Of a DNA stretch of 43,065 nt, positions 33,592 to 40,910 are shown in pieces. This DNA comes from JASEHD01 sp964471945 (GTDB taxonomy: Bacteria > Bacteroidota > Ignavibacteria > UBA10030 > SZUA-254), in NCBI GenBank assembly GCA_964471945.1, contig CAYYIJ010000010.1, positions 1-43,065 on the forward strand, given 5' to 3'. Positions within the stretch are counted from its first letter, which is position 1; each line of letters begins with the position of its first letter. A program made the position numbers and the translations under genes. Under the pieces are notes generated by a model. That model saw nothing but the letters and a program-made list of their open reading frames with translations. It did no database searches and was not told the DNA's origin.

Positions 33592-33960
33592 ATGATACGC
33601 GGTATCGGTGTTGATATTGTTGAGCTTGACAGATTTCAAAGGACATTGGATAATTGGGGTGATGTTTTTCTGAATAAAATTTTTACAGACAAAGAATTAT
33701 CATATTCACAATCCAAAAAATATCAGGCACAACACTTTGCCGCGCGTTTTGCTGTAAAAGAAGCCGTAGCGAAAGCATTAGCGAAAGGTTGGAGTGGGGG
33801 ATTTCGGTGGAAAGATATTGAAGTTGAGAATGCAGCATCCGGGAAACCAGACGTAAGATTGTACGGACAATTAGATAAGCAATTGAAAAATAGAAATGTT
33901 CTTATATCCATATCTCATGCTGAGAATGTAGTCATTGCAATCGCCGTTCTTGAAGAATGA
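33592..33960 (+). CDS. acpS: Holo-[acyl-carrier-protein] synthase
   Basis: Transfers 4'-phosphopantetheine from CoA to apo-ACP for fatty acid synthesis. The 122-aa protein has the standard length. IRGIGVDIVEL holds Mg ligand Asp8, and FAARFAVKEAVAKAL holds Glu57, the second conserved acid. The C-terminal LISISHAENVVIAIAVLE is the trimer strand. GGAG lies 6 nt before the ATG, within the end of the HAD gene. Confidence 0.96.
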   Translation: MIRGIGVDIVELDRFQRTLDNWGDVFLNKIFTDKELSYSQSKKYQAQHFAARFAVKEAVAKALAKGWSGGFRWKDIEVENAASGKPDVRLYGQLDKQLKNRNVLISISHAENVVIAIAVLEE

Positions 33961-33978
33961 TTTGTGGAGTTCACATCG

Positions 33979-34009
33979 TTGCATTCCGATTAAAATTATT
34001 TTATATTTG
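33979..34009 (+). promoter_or_regulatory. Candidate promoter for parAB
   Basis: TTG at 33979-33981 and TATATTTG at 34002-34009 are separated by 20 nt, close to the Bacteroidota -33 TTTG / -7 TAnnTTTG pattern. Transcription would start roughly 20 nt before the parA ATG at 34038. Confidence 0.5.
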
Positions 34010-34037
34010 TTTTGAATAAAATTGAAAACCCCAGAAG

Positions 34038-34832
34038 ATGCATAAAATCGTTACGATAACGAACCAAAAAGGTGGTGTTGGAAAAACAACAACAGCAATC
34101 AACCTCGCAGCCGGTATTGCAGTTGCAGAATTTCCGACTCTTCTTATCGATATCGATCCTCAAGCTAATTCTACAAGTGGACTTGGTGTAGATGTACGTG
34201 CTCAAAATAAGAACGTTTACGATGTTCTAATTGATGATGTTGATCCTCGAGATGTTATCGTGAAAACAGAAATGCCATTCCTCTCCCTCCTGCCATCCAA
34301 TATTAATCTTGTGGGTGCAGAAATAGAATTTGTTGATCTGGAAAATCGTGAATCAATTTTAAAAAAAATCATTGAAAACATTAGAAACGATTATGAATAT
34401 ATATTCATAGATTGTCCCCCTTCACTTGGTTTACTCACTTTGAATGGATTGGTTGCGGCAGATTCGGTTATCATCCCAGTTCAATGCGAGTATTATGCAC
34501 TCGAGGGTTTAGGACAACTTTTAAATACGATAACCATAGTGCAAAAAAACCTCAATCCCAATTTGGAAGTCGAAGGTGTGCTTCTTACAATGTATGATAG
34601 CCGTTTGCGGCTTTCCAATCAAATCGCTGAAGAAGTGAAAAAGTTTTTCGGCGATAAGGTTTTTTCGACTATTATATCTCGCAATGTTCGATTGAGCGAA
34701 GCGCCGAGTTATGGAAAACCTGTTCTCCTTTACGAGGCAGTTTCATCCGGAGCGCGAAATTATATGGAACTTGCAAAAGAATTCTTAAAACGTCAACAAC
34801 CTGCTGTCGTTCAGGCAGCATCAGTATTGTAA
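34038..34832 (+). CDS. parA: Chromosome-partitioning ATPase ParA/Soj
   Basis: Walker-type ATPase of 264 aa that moves ParB-parS complexes along the nucleoid. The deviant Walker A KGGVGKTTT carries signature Lys11 and P-loop Lys16. LLIDIDPQANST is motif A', and FIDCPPSLGLLTLNGL is the Walker B region. There is no N-terminal HTH, as expected for the chromosomal type. It is 4 nt upstream of parB and preceded by a candidate TTG/TATATTTG promoter. Confidence 0.96.
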   Translation: MHKIVTITNQKGGVGKTTTAINLAAGIAVAEFPTLLIDIDPQANSTSGLGVDVRAQNKNVYDVLIDDVDPRDVIVKTEMPFLSLLPSNINLVGAEIEFVDLENRESILKKIIENIRNDYEYIFIDCPPSLGLLTLNGLVAADSVIIPVQCEYYALEGLGQLLNTITIVQKNLNPNLEVEGVLLTMYDSRLRLSNQIAEEVKKFFGDKVFSTIISRNVRLSEAPSYGKPVLLYEAVSSGARNYMELAKEFLKRQQPAVVQAASVL

Positions 34833-34836
34833 AATT

Positions 34837-35751
34837 ATGACAAAACCAAAAGGTGGACTTGGAAAAGGATTATCAGCGCTGATACGGCAGACATCAGTGG
34901 AAAAACAACCGGATGTTGTGATTGCAGCACCGGTACGAACTTCGGAAGAAACGGGAACGATTGCTCACATCGATATATTAAAAATACGACCAAATCCATT
35001 TCAACCGCGAGCCGACTTCGATCAACAAGCGCTTGATGAATTGAAAGAATCGATCAAACAAAAAGGAATTATTCAACCGGTTACAGTTCGACATGCAAAG
35101 GATGGAATGTACGACTTAATCTCTGGTGAAAGGCGCATGCGGGCTGCTTCAGATATTGGACTGAAAACCATCCCAGCATACATCATCGAAGTCAAACATG
35201 ATGAGGAAATGCTCGAGCTTGCGCTGATCGAGAATCTACAGCGTGAGCATCTCAATCCGATCGAGATTGCAATTTCATATCAGCGGTTATCTCACGATGT
35301 CGGACTAAATGCTGAACAGATCGCTACAAAAGTCAGTAAGGATAGAACAACAGTTGTTAACTTCCTCCGACTTCTCAAATTGCCAAGAACCATTCAAGAT
35401 GCATTGCGTAAGAATCAATTAACGATTGGACATGCGCGTGCACTAGTTTCCCTCCCGAATGAAACTGCTCAGATGCGTATATTCGAGCGAATCATAAAAA
35501 GAGATTTAAATGTTCGGCAAGTTGAAAAAATGGTTCGCGATATCGGGAAAAAAATCTCGAAGAAACTGCACATTCTTTCAAAAACACCATGCGCTGTCGA
35601 GGATAACATCGCTGAACGGATTCAACAAATCTTTGCCACCAAAGTTCGCGTGCATGTGCACGATAATGGCAGGGGTGAAATTATAATAGAATTTTATAAT
35701 AACGACGATTTAGGCAGATTATTCGAACTATTAACATCTATTGAAACTTAG
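34837..35751 (+). CDS. parB: Chromosome-partitioning protein ParB/Spo0J
   Basis: parS-binding CTPase clamp, 304 aa. The N-terminal box GLGKGLSALI interacts with ParA in this family. The CTP-binding region contains GERRMRAA (97-104) and ENLQREHLNPIE (132-143). The central HTH (about 150-200, AEQIATKVSKDRTTVVNFLRLL) binds parS, and a C-terminal dimerisation domain ends near ELLTSIET. No parS site of the usual TGTTTCACGTGAAACA form was found in the window; the nearest partial match is inside fbaB. Confidence 0.95.
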   Translation: MTKPKGGLGKGLSALIRQTSVEKQPDVVIAAPVRTSEETGTIAHIDILKIRPNPFQPRADFDQQALDELKESIKQKGIIQPVTVRHAKDGMYDLISGERRMRAASDIGLKTIPAYIIEVKHDEEMLELALIENLQREHLNPIEIAISYQRLSHDVGLNAEQIATKVSKDRTTVVNFLRLLKLPRTIQDALRKNQLTIGHARALVSLPNETAQMRIFERIIKRDLNVRQVEKMVRDIGKKISKKLHILSKTPCAVEDNIAERIQQIFATKVRVHVHDNGRGEIIIEFYNNDDLGRLFELLTSIET

Positions 35752-35761
35752 GAATAAACAA

Positions 35762-36151
35762 ATGACAAAAACTATTATTCTCACTAAAGATGCACCAGCA
35801 CCCATCGGTCCTTATAATCAAGGTATTATTGCGAGGGGCTCGTTTTTATTCATAGCAGGGCAAGTTCCGATTGACCCACATAACGGGCAAGTTATCCAAG
35901 GAGATATTAAGATTCAAACACGGCAAGTATTAAAAAATCTAAACGCTATTCTTGAACAATCCGGTTCCACTCATGAAAATGTTGTGAAGACAACTGTTTT
36001 TCTGAAAGATATGAATGAGTTTGCTGGAATGAATGAAGTATATGCAGAATTTTTCAAATCAAATCCACCTGCTCGGTCGACCGTTGAAGTGGCACGCCTC
36101 CCACGCGATGTTCATGTCGAGATCGAAGCTATTGCTGTTGTAGGTAGTTAA
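35762..36151 (+). CDS. ridA: RidA-family enamine/imine deaminase
   Basis: Small enzyme of 129 aa that hydrolyses reactive 2-aminoacrylate-type imines. APIGPYNQGIIARG, the FIAGQVPIDP strand, TVFLKDMNEFAGMNEVY and the C-terminal PARSTVEVARLPRDVHVEIEAIAV are the family landmarks, including the conserved Arg. The frame is open to a TTG at 35741 within parB, but the ATG at 35762 follows AGGAATAAACAA and matches family length. Its stop codon lies inside an octamer repeat (36147-36186). Confidence 0.95.
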   Translation: MTKTIILTKDAPAPIGPYNQGIIARGSFLFIAGQVPIDPHNGQVIQGDIKIQTRQVLKNLNAILEQSGSTHENVVKTTVFLKDMNEFAGMNEVYAEFFKSNPPARSTVEVARLPRDVHVEIEAIAVVGS

Positions 36152-36186
36152 TTTGTTAAATGGTTAATTGGTTAATCGGTGAATGG
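36147..36186. repeat. Degenerate octanucleotide repeat at ridA/DUF5683 junction
   Basis: Five contiguous 8-nt units are GTTAATTT, GTTAAATG, GTTAATTG, GTTAATCG, GTGAATGG. The tract contains the ridA stop codon (36149-36151) and the annotated ATG and first codons of the next gene (MVNWLIGEW). Confidence 0.8.
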
Positions 36187-36714
36187 AGGGGGAAGTTATA
36201 TTTCATTGTGTCAATTACTTTTCAATTCTTTATAGGTTCATCAACCTTTTCTCAAACAGATTCTACAAGAAATTATCCTGATACACTCTCATCACTCCAA
36301 ATTCAGAAAAAGGATATAGTTGAATTTAAATTAACCAAATCACCAATGCTTGCACTGGGACTTTCTGCTGCTTTGCCTGGCGCGGGACAAATTTACACGA
36401 AGAATTACTGGAAAGTGCCAATCATTTGGGGCGTTGGGGGATATTGGATTTATGAGTGGATACACCTTAATAATAATTACAAAGAGTTTCGACAAAAATA
36501 TTCAGAAAGTTCAACGGAACAAAATTTACGCCTCCGAGATTTTTATCGTGATGAACGTGACAAGTTTGCCTGGTTCCTTGGTGCACTTTATATCATAAAT
36601 TTAGTCGATGCATACGCTGGCGCTCATCTCTATGACTTTGATATAAGTCCAGAACTTAGCTTTGACGGAAAGATTACACCAAGAGTATCAGCGTCAGTAA
36701 AAATTAAATTGTGA
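36160..36714 (+). CDS. DUF5683-family membrane-associated protein
   Basis: Protein of 184 aa resembling the FCB-group DUF5683 family: KSPMLALGLSAALPGAGQIYTKNYWKVPIIW, then NNYKEFRQKY, then YRDERDKFAWFLGALYIINLVDAYAGAHLYDFDIS. A hydrophobic N-terminal segment (KLYFIVSITFQFFIGSSTFSQ) looks like a signal peptide. Two membrane segments surround GAGQIY and WFLGALYIINLV. The ATG at 36160 lies in an octamer repeat, so the true start may be the GTG at 36208 with GGAGGGGG upstream. Function unknown. It is convergent with the PAS gene, 10 bp away. Confidence 0.78.
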   Translation: MVNWLIGEWRGKLYFIVSITFQFFIGSSTFSQTDSTRNYPDTLSSLQIQKKDIVEFKLTKSPMLALGLSAALPGAGQIYTKNYWKVPIIWGVGGYWIYEWIHLNNNYKEFRQKYSESSTEQNLRLRDFYRDERDKFAWFLGALYIINLVDAYAGAHLYDFDISPELSFDGKITPRVSASVKIKL

Positions 36715-36724
36715 TGTAAACTTG

Positions 36725-37066
36725 TTACTTGCGTATAAAATGTGGTAACTCTGACGGGATTTCAATCGAAAGCTCAACTATTCCTGAAAACTCACCATCC
36801 TTGTACCACGGTGATTGGTAAATTAATTTCTTTCTGCCATCTTTTTCAATAGTGTAAACGTTATTCTTTTGTGAAAGCAACTGTTCTTTAAGTTTTGATC
36901 GTGCAGGTTCGGGATGACAATCGAGAATGTTTGTGGAAAGTAATTTTTTACCACCCTCCTTTTCGAATATTTCGATAGATTTATCATTCATTTCAATTAT
37001 TATTCCCTCAGCATTACAAATCGTAATAGCACACGGAAATTCTTTGACCCATTCATGTTCGTTCAT
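36725..37066 (-). CDS. Stand-alone PAS-domain protein
   Basis: Single PAS domain, 113 aa, with no output module. EFPCAITICNAEGIIIEMNDKSIEIFEKEG is the PAS core start, and ILDCHPEPARSKLKEQL and KLIYQSPWYKDGEFSGIVELSIEI form the second half. The last matches a group of short PAS proteins that end in 'ELSxEIPxxxPHF'. Ligand and partner are unknown. A GTG at 37078 overlaps the upstream stop (GTGA) and could be the start; the ATG at 37066 is given here. It is cotranscribed with the membrane protein upstream. Confidence 0.75.
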   Translation of the reverse strand: MNEHEWVKEFPCAITICNAEGIIIEMNDKSIEIFEKEGGKKLLSTNILDCHPEPARSKLKEQLLSQKNNVYTIEKDGRKKLIYQSPWYKDGEFSGIVELSIEIPSELPHFIRK

Positions 37067-37074
37067 ATTATAAA

Positions 37075-37518
37075 TCACTTTCTGCGGGATGATTTTTTTA
37101 CATAATTATAATAAAACAAAATACCTCCGATTAAAAGGCTTCCTCCCATCGCAAGGTATACGACTGCTAAGTAATGTTTTGAGAGAGTCGAATGACGCAA
37201 GAAAATCCCAGCGATTACCATAATAGCTATGATGAGATACCCCTTCCATGCGGTGAATGCAAATATACAAACCGAATCTGGCAGCGATTTGATACGATTA
37301 ATATTTTTCTGAACTATTTTTGTGAAGACAGAAAAATAAAAAATTAATGCAAGGAACACACCTAAGCAGATAACAAGTATTAACTGTTCGATATCAAAGT
37401 CGCTGAGCCAAAGGTATGCTCTTTCGATAAGAATGATACCAGCAATACACCAGATAATACCCGCAATGAAAAATAAAAATCTTTTGGGAACAGAGGGTTT
37501 CGGAAGTTTTAATGTCAT
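37075..37518 (-). CDS. Four-helix membrane protein, unrecognised
   Basis: Integral membrane protein of about 147 aa with four predicted helices (FLFFIAGIIWCIAGIILI, LILVICLGVFLALIFYF, GYLIIAIMVIAGIFL, YLAVVYLAMGGSLLIGGILFYY) and short charged loops. No motif links it to a known family. The frame extends to a TTG at 37560 overlapping the lipoprotein stop, and an ATG at 37548 is also possible. The ATG at 37518 (MTLKLPKPSVPKR) gives a typical basic N-terminus. Confidence 0.65.
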   Translation of the reverse strand: MTLKLPKPSVPKRFLFFIAGIIWCIAGIILIERAYLWLSDFDIEQLILVICLGVFLALIFYFSVFTKIVQKNINRIKSLPDSVCIFAFTAWKGYLIIAIMVIAGIFLRHSTLSKHYLAVVYLAMGGSLLIGGILFYYNYVKKSSRRK

Positions 37519-37556
37519 GATATTCAGCTTGTTGAAATATTGTGCCATCAAGAATT

Positions 37557-38660
37557 TCAACAGATGAATAACTCTTTAATGTAAATTATTTCTCCTGTTA
37601 ATACATCAATATAGATATTCCACCTAGGATGAGGTACGGACCCAATAGGAATTTTCCATGCAACTCTAAGTTCAATGATGTTATCGGTTTTCTTTGGGTA
37701 TATAACCATATTGATATCATCCATAAATACATTTTCTATCGAGATTAGAAATTTATTTCTTATCTTACAGTCATATTCAATTTCGTATCCCAACAAACTC
37801 TTAATGGCTCTTTCTTTTTCAATTAAATCATGTATAGGTATAAAAACATTTTTGTATGTATGCCCATACATTTGAACAACCTCTTGATGGATCAAAACAA
37901 CCATCTCTACATCTTCAATGATCAAACCGTTGTTCCATTGTTTTAGATGAATGATCCAATCAGTGAAGCGGGCATCTGGCGATCGGTTTGCTCCCTCTAC
38001 AAAAAGAAATTTAGTATCGATAACATTCGTAAATTTCCTGAATTTCCAAACTGCACTTTTCGCTTTTGCTACTGCAATACATGTGTCGGTAATCGCAGAT
38101 TTCCCTCGATCGAGCAGTCCCCTTATATGGATAAAACCGTACATATTTAATTCAGATTTAATTCTTGTATCATTCAAAGAATCAAATTCAGCCTTGAGTT
38201 TTTGCAATTCAGATTCCGGAAGCGGAAAAATAACGGTGGGATATTTTAGGTTTTCCCGCCGTTTAAGAACTGTTAACTTAAAGCTCGTAGATTCAACCCT
38301 CCGTCTATCACGTGCGATAATAGTAATTTTTGTTTCCCCCGTCTGACCAATCTTTGGTGTGATAGTTATAGTACGATGTCTGCCTGAAACTCCCAAAACA
38401 ATATCACTGCTGTCCACTATTTCTTTATTCGATGATACGACAGAGATAAGAAGGTTTTCATTAGGGAAATCCCAAGCATCGATTGAAAAAGATATTGGAC
38501 CAAGCTTATTATTCATAAATACAGTTTGATCAGGTATCAAGCTAATTGAAGATGGAGGATAGCGATGTATATTCTCGTTTAATGTATAGTTGGGTGATTC
38601 ACAACCTGTGATAAGAATCAGAAATGGAATTAGAATTCTAAGTGTTAATACAAATTTCAT
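37557..38660 (-). CDS. Lipoprotein with Ig-like domain, function unknown
   Basis: Predicted lipoprotein of 367 aa: MKFVLTLRILIPFLILITGC with lipid-attachment Cys20. An Ig/cadherin-like beta module spans about 40-135 (IPDQTVFMNNKLGPISFSIDAWDF ... TITIIARDRRRVESTSFKLTVL). A C-terminal region of about 230 residues contains GFIHIRGLLDRGKSA and ends with WNIYIDVLTGEIIYIKELF, which resembles PepSY/FTP-type propeptide modules. The ATG at 38660 has AAAGGAT upstream. It is first in a three-gene minus-strand run. Confidence 0.75.
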   Translation of the reverse strand: MKFVLTLRILIPFLILITGCESPNYTLNENIHRYPPSSISLIPDQTVFMNNKLGPISFSIDAWDFPNENLLISVVSSNKEIVDSSDIVLGVSGRHRTITITPKIGQTGETKITIIARDRRRVESTSFKLTVLKRRENLKYPTVIFPLPESELQKLKAEFDSLNDTRIKSELNMYGFIHIRGLLDRGKSAITDTCIAVAKAKSAVWKFRKFTNVIDTKFLFVEGANRSPDARFTDWIIHLKQWNNGLIIEDVEMVVLIHQEVVQMYGHTYKNVFIPIHDLIEKERAIKSLLGYEIEYDCKIRNKFLISIENVFMDDINMVIYPKKTDNIIELRVAWKIPIGSVPHPRWNIYIDVLTGEIIYIKELFIC

Positions 38661-38809
38661 ATTCTATCCTTTTAATGTTAGCTAAATTATCATTAGATAT
38701 CTTATCAGTTATTTGAATGAATATAATACTAAACCTCATTATTTCAAAACTAATCAACTTACATCAATTTTGGAAATAGTGTATGAAAATAATAAATTAC
38801 CGATAGAAT

Positions 38810-40750
38810 ATGCATATTATCTCACGTCTTCTGATTTCGACTTATCTCATTTTTTCACTAACCTTGATGGTGTCAACTATCTATCCCTCTCATTTTAATT
38901 GGGGATTTCATCTTTTTGCGTTTTTTCCAGAATGGTACATAATCCTTTGTTTTGGATTTATGTTGATATTTCTTCTCCCAGTCGTTAGAAAGCAAGCACT
39001 TAAATATTTTCAGCGATGCGTAAATATGAGTTCGCGTTATCCTAACATTTTATTATTCCTGATTATCGGGGGAATATTTGCGACTGCAATATATTATTTC
39101 CCTTCAAAAGTACACTTGCTGGGAGATGGGGATATTATTTTACAACTCACCCCAAAAGATCCAAACATAAAAGATGTCTCCGGTAATTTTCGTGATCAGC
39201 CACTGATGTACTTTATTATCCGATCTATACAATTTATCATCGGTGGAGGTCCACCCGTTGATGTTGATTATGTTTATAGAATCATTGATTTAATTTCAGG
39301 ATTATTTTACCTTGCAATAATTTTTATTTTTCTCCATTTTCAAAATATATCAACATTAGAAAAAGCTTTGATCGGTTGTTTATTATTCGTAGGAACGAAG
39401 CTTCAGTTCTTTTTTGGGTATGTGGAAAATTATTCAATTCTTACACTCTCTATCACCGCCTATTTGGTAACCGGTTGGTTAGTCTTAAAAAAACAAATCC
39501 ATAGCATTGCAACGTTTTCATGTTTTATTCTTATGATTAGTTTTCATCTTGGTTGTCTTGTTTTTCTTCCAAGTCTTTTCTTGATCCTTTTTTTTGTTTG
39601 GCAGAATAACAAAAAGGAACTCGCCGTAACCGGAACAATAGCAATTGCCCTCGGTATTGCACTTTATTTTCTCTCCGACATGAATATTAATCAAATTGCC
39701 GAGCGGATAGAAAATGTTTATCGTCATGAGCTGCTTCCTATAACTGGTTGGTATTACGCTATTTTTTCATGGCGTCATTTTCTTGATTGGATAAACGCAC
39801 ATGGTCTAATCATGCCATTTGGTTTAATTGGCTCGATAATAATATTGGCATCAAAAATTAACAAATTCGGGTGGAAAGACGATCTAGGATTTTTCTTAGT
39901 CATCAGTACTATTTGTGGTTTTATATTCACACTTGTTATCAGTCCTGCCCTTGGGATGGCAAGGGATTGGGATCTAATTGCCGCATTTCTTATCCCGTTG
40001 GGTTTCTTATTTATATATTTTGTCAGGGGCTATTTATCGCTGCCTGAAGGTCCTCAAATTGTTTTAATGATATTAACGATGCTGACCATGCAGACTGCCA
40101 CTTGGATTGGCATCAATACAAATGAGAATCGGCATCTTCGGCGTGCTGAAATGCTGACAAACCCAAAACTCAGCGGCACCATTCCAAAGATGTATTATGA
40201 AAGTTTGGCGAAAATATATTGGCGAAAGCATGATTATACAAAATCAAGTATTTGGTATGAACGATATTTAACTGTTGACAGTACCAATCCGCGGATTCTC
40301 GCTAATCTTTCTGATGTTTATCGAAAGTTAGGTATGGATGAGAAGGTTTTCGAGGTTTTAAAACGAAGTGCCGCAGCAAGTAAAAATCCTGCTGTTTTAA
40401 CAAACTTAGGTGTTGAATTTTTTAAACGTAACGATACTGCTTTGGCAGTCAATATGTACGAGGATGCTATCCAATTAGATTCTAATTTCGCACTGGCACA
40501 TGCGAATCTTGCACTTATTTATCAATCTCGACGCGAATATGAACTCATAATAAATCATGCTACGAAAGCAATCAGCAACGGACTAAGTGAGCCAATACTA
40601 TACATGTTATTAGGAAACGCTTATATAGCGATTAACGATGTTGGTATGGCAATTAAACATTACGATATGTATCTTGAAAGAAAACCTGATGATGCAAAAA
40701 TAGCTGCACTCAGAAATAAACTTCGATATTCATTATCGGGGCAAAGATGA
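38810..40750 (+). CDS. Polytopic membrane protein with C-terminal TPR domain
   Basis: Membrane protein of 646 aa: about ten helices in residues 1-440, then a cytoplasmic or periplasmic TPR domain (about 460-640, three or four repeats such as LANLSDVYRKLGMDEKVFEVL and AHANLALIYQSRREYELI). The acidic HLLGDGDIILQL loop after the third helix and GMARDWDLIAAFLIP near 385 recall loops of GT-C glycosyltransferases, but the match is too weak to assign activity. It is divergent from the lipoprotein at 38660 across 149 bp that shows no clear promoter. Confidence 0.75.
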   Translation: MHIISRLLISTYLIFSLTLMVSTIYPSHFNWGFHLFAFFPEWYIILCFGFMLIFLLPVVRKQALKYFQRCVNMSSRYPNILLFLIIGGIFATAIYYFPSKVHLLGDGDIILQLTPKDPNIKDVSGNFRDQPLMYFIIRSIQFIIGGGPPVDVDYVYRIIDLISGLFYLAIIFIFLHFQNISTLEKALIGCLLFVGTKLQFFFGYVENYSILTLSITAYLVTGWLVLKKQIHSIATFSCFILMISFHLGCLVFLPSLFLILFFVWQNNKKELAVTGTIAIALGIALYFLSDMNINQIAERIENVYRHELLPITGWYYAIFSWRHFLDWINAHGLIMPFGLIGSIIILASKINKFGWKDDLGFFLVISTICGFIFTLVISPALGMARDWDLIAAFLIPLGFLFIYFVRGYLSLPEGPQIVLMILTMLTMQTATWIGINTNENRHLRRAEMLTNPKLSGTIPKMYYESLAKIYWRKHDYTKSSIWYERYLTVDSTNPRILANLSDVYRKLGMDEKVFEVLKRSAAASKNPAVLTNLGVEFFKRNDTALAVNMYEDAIQLDSNFALAHANLALIYQSRREYELIINHATKAISNGLSEPILYMLLGNAYIAINDVGMAIKHYDMYLERKPDDAKIAALRNKLRYSLSGQR

Positions 40751-40754
40751 ACAT

Positions 40755-40910
40755 AATAGAGACATCTGAAAGATGAAGTAATAGTCATGGTGAGCTTGTC
40801 GAACCATGACATTCCTGCTCAAATTCACGCTTCGACAAGTAAGCCTAAGGCTTACAAGCTCAGCGTGACCTTTTTTGGTTATTTATAACAATTTTTCAGA
40901 TGTCTCTATT
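40755..40910. mobile_element. MITE-like element 2 with 17-bp terminal inverted repeats
   Basis: A 156-bp block between convergent genes, bounded by a perfect 17-bp inverted repeat: AATAGAGACATCTGAAA (40755-40771) and its complement (40894-40910). The termini match element 1 at 12 of 14 positions (TAGARACWTCTGAA). The inside contains the GAGCTTGTCGAAC/TTCGACAAG repeat and nested palindromes, followed by a T-run. The right terminus supplies the stop codon of the ABC-F gene (TAG at 40906-40908). Confidence 0.68.
40825..40876 (+). terminator. Nested hairpin with T-run, likely terminator
   Basis: The outer stem TCACGCT (40825-40831) pairs with AGCGTGA (40862-40868). The inner palindrome GTAAGCCT-A-AGGCTTAC is at 40839-40855. 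CCTTTTTT follows at 40869-40876. It could end transcription of the gene at 38810-40750; it lies within MITE-like element 2. Confidence 0.6.

Noticed and set aside
38713..38898. Plus-strand open frame of 61 codons before the TPR membrane protein
   Set aside because: It overlaps the start of the larger gene in another frame, has no ribosome site, and its translation is unremarkable.
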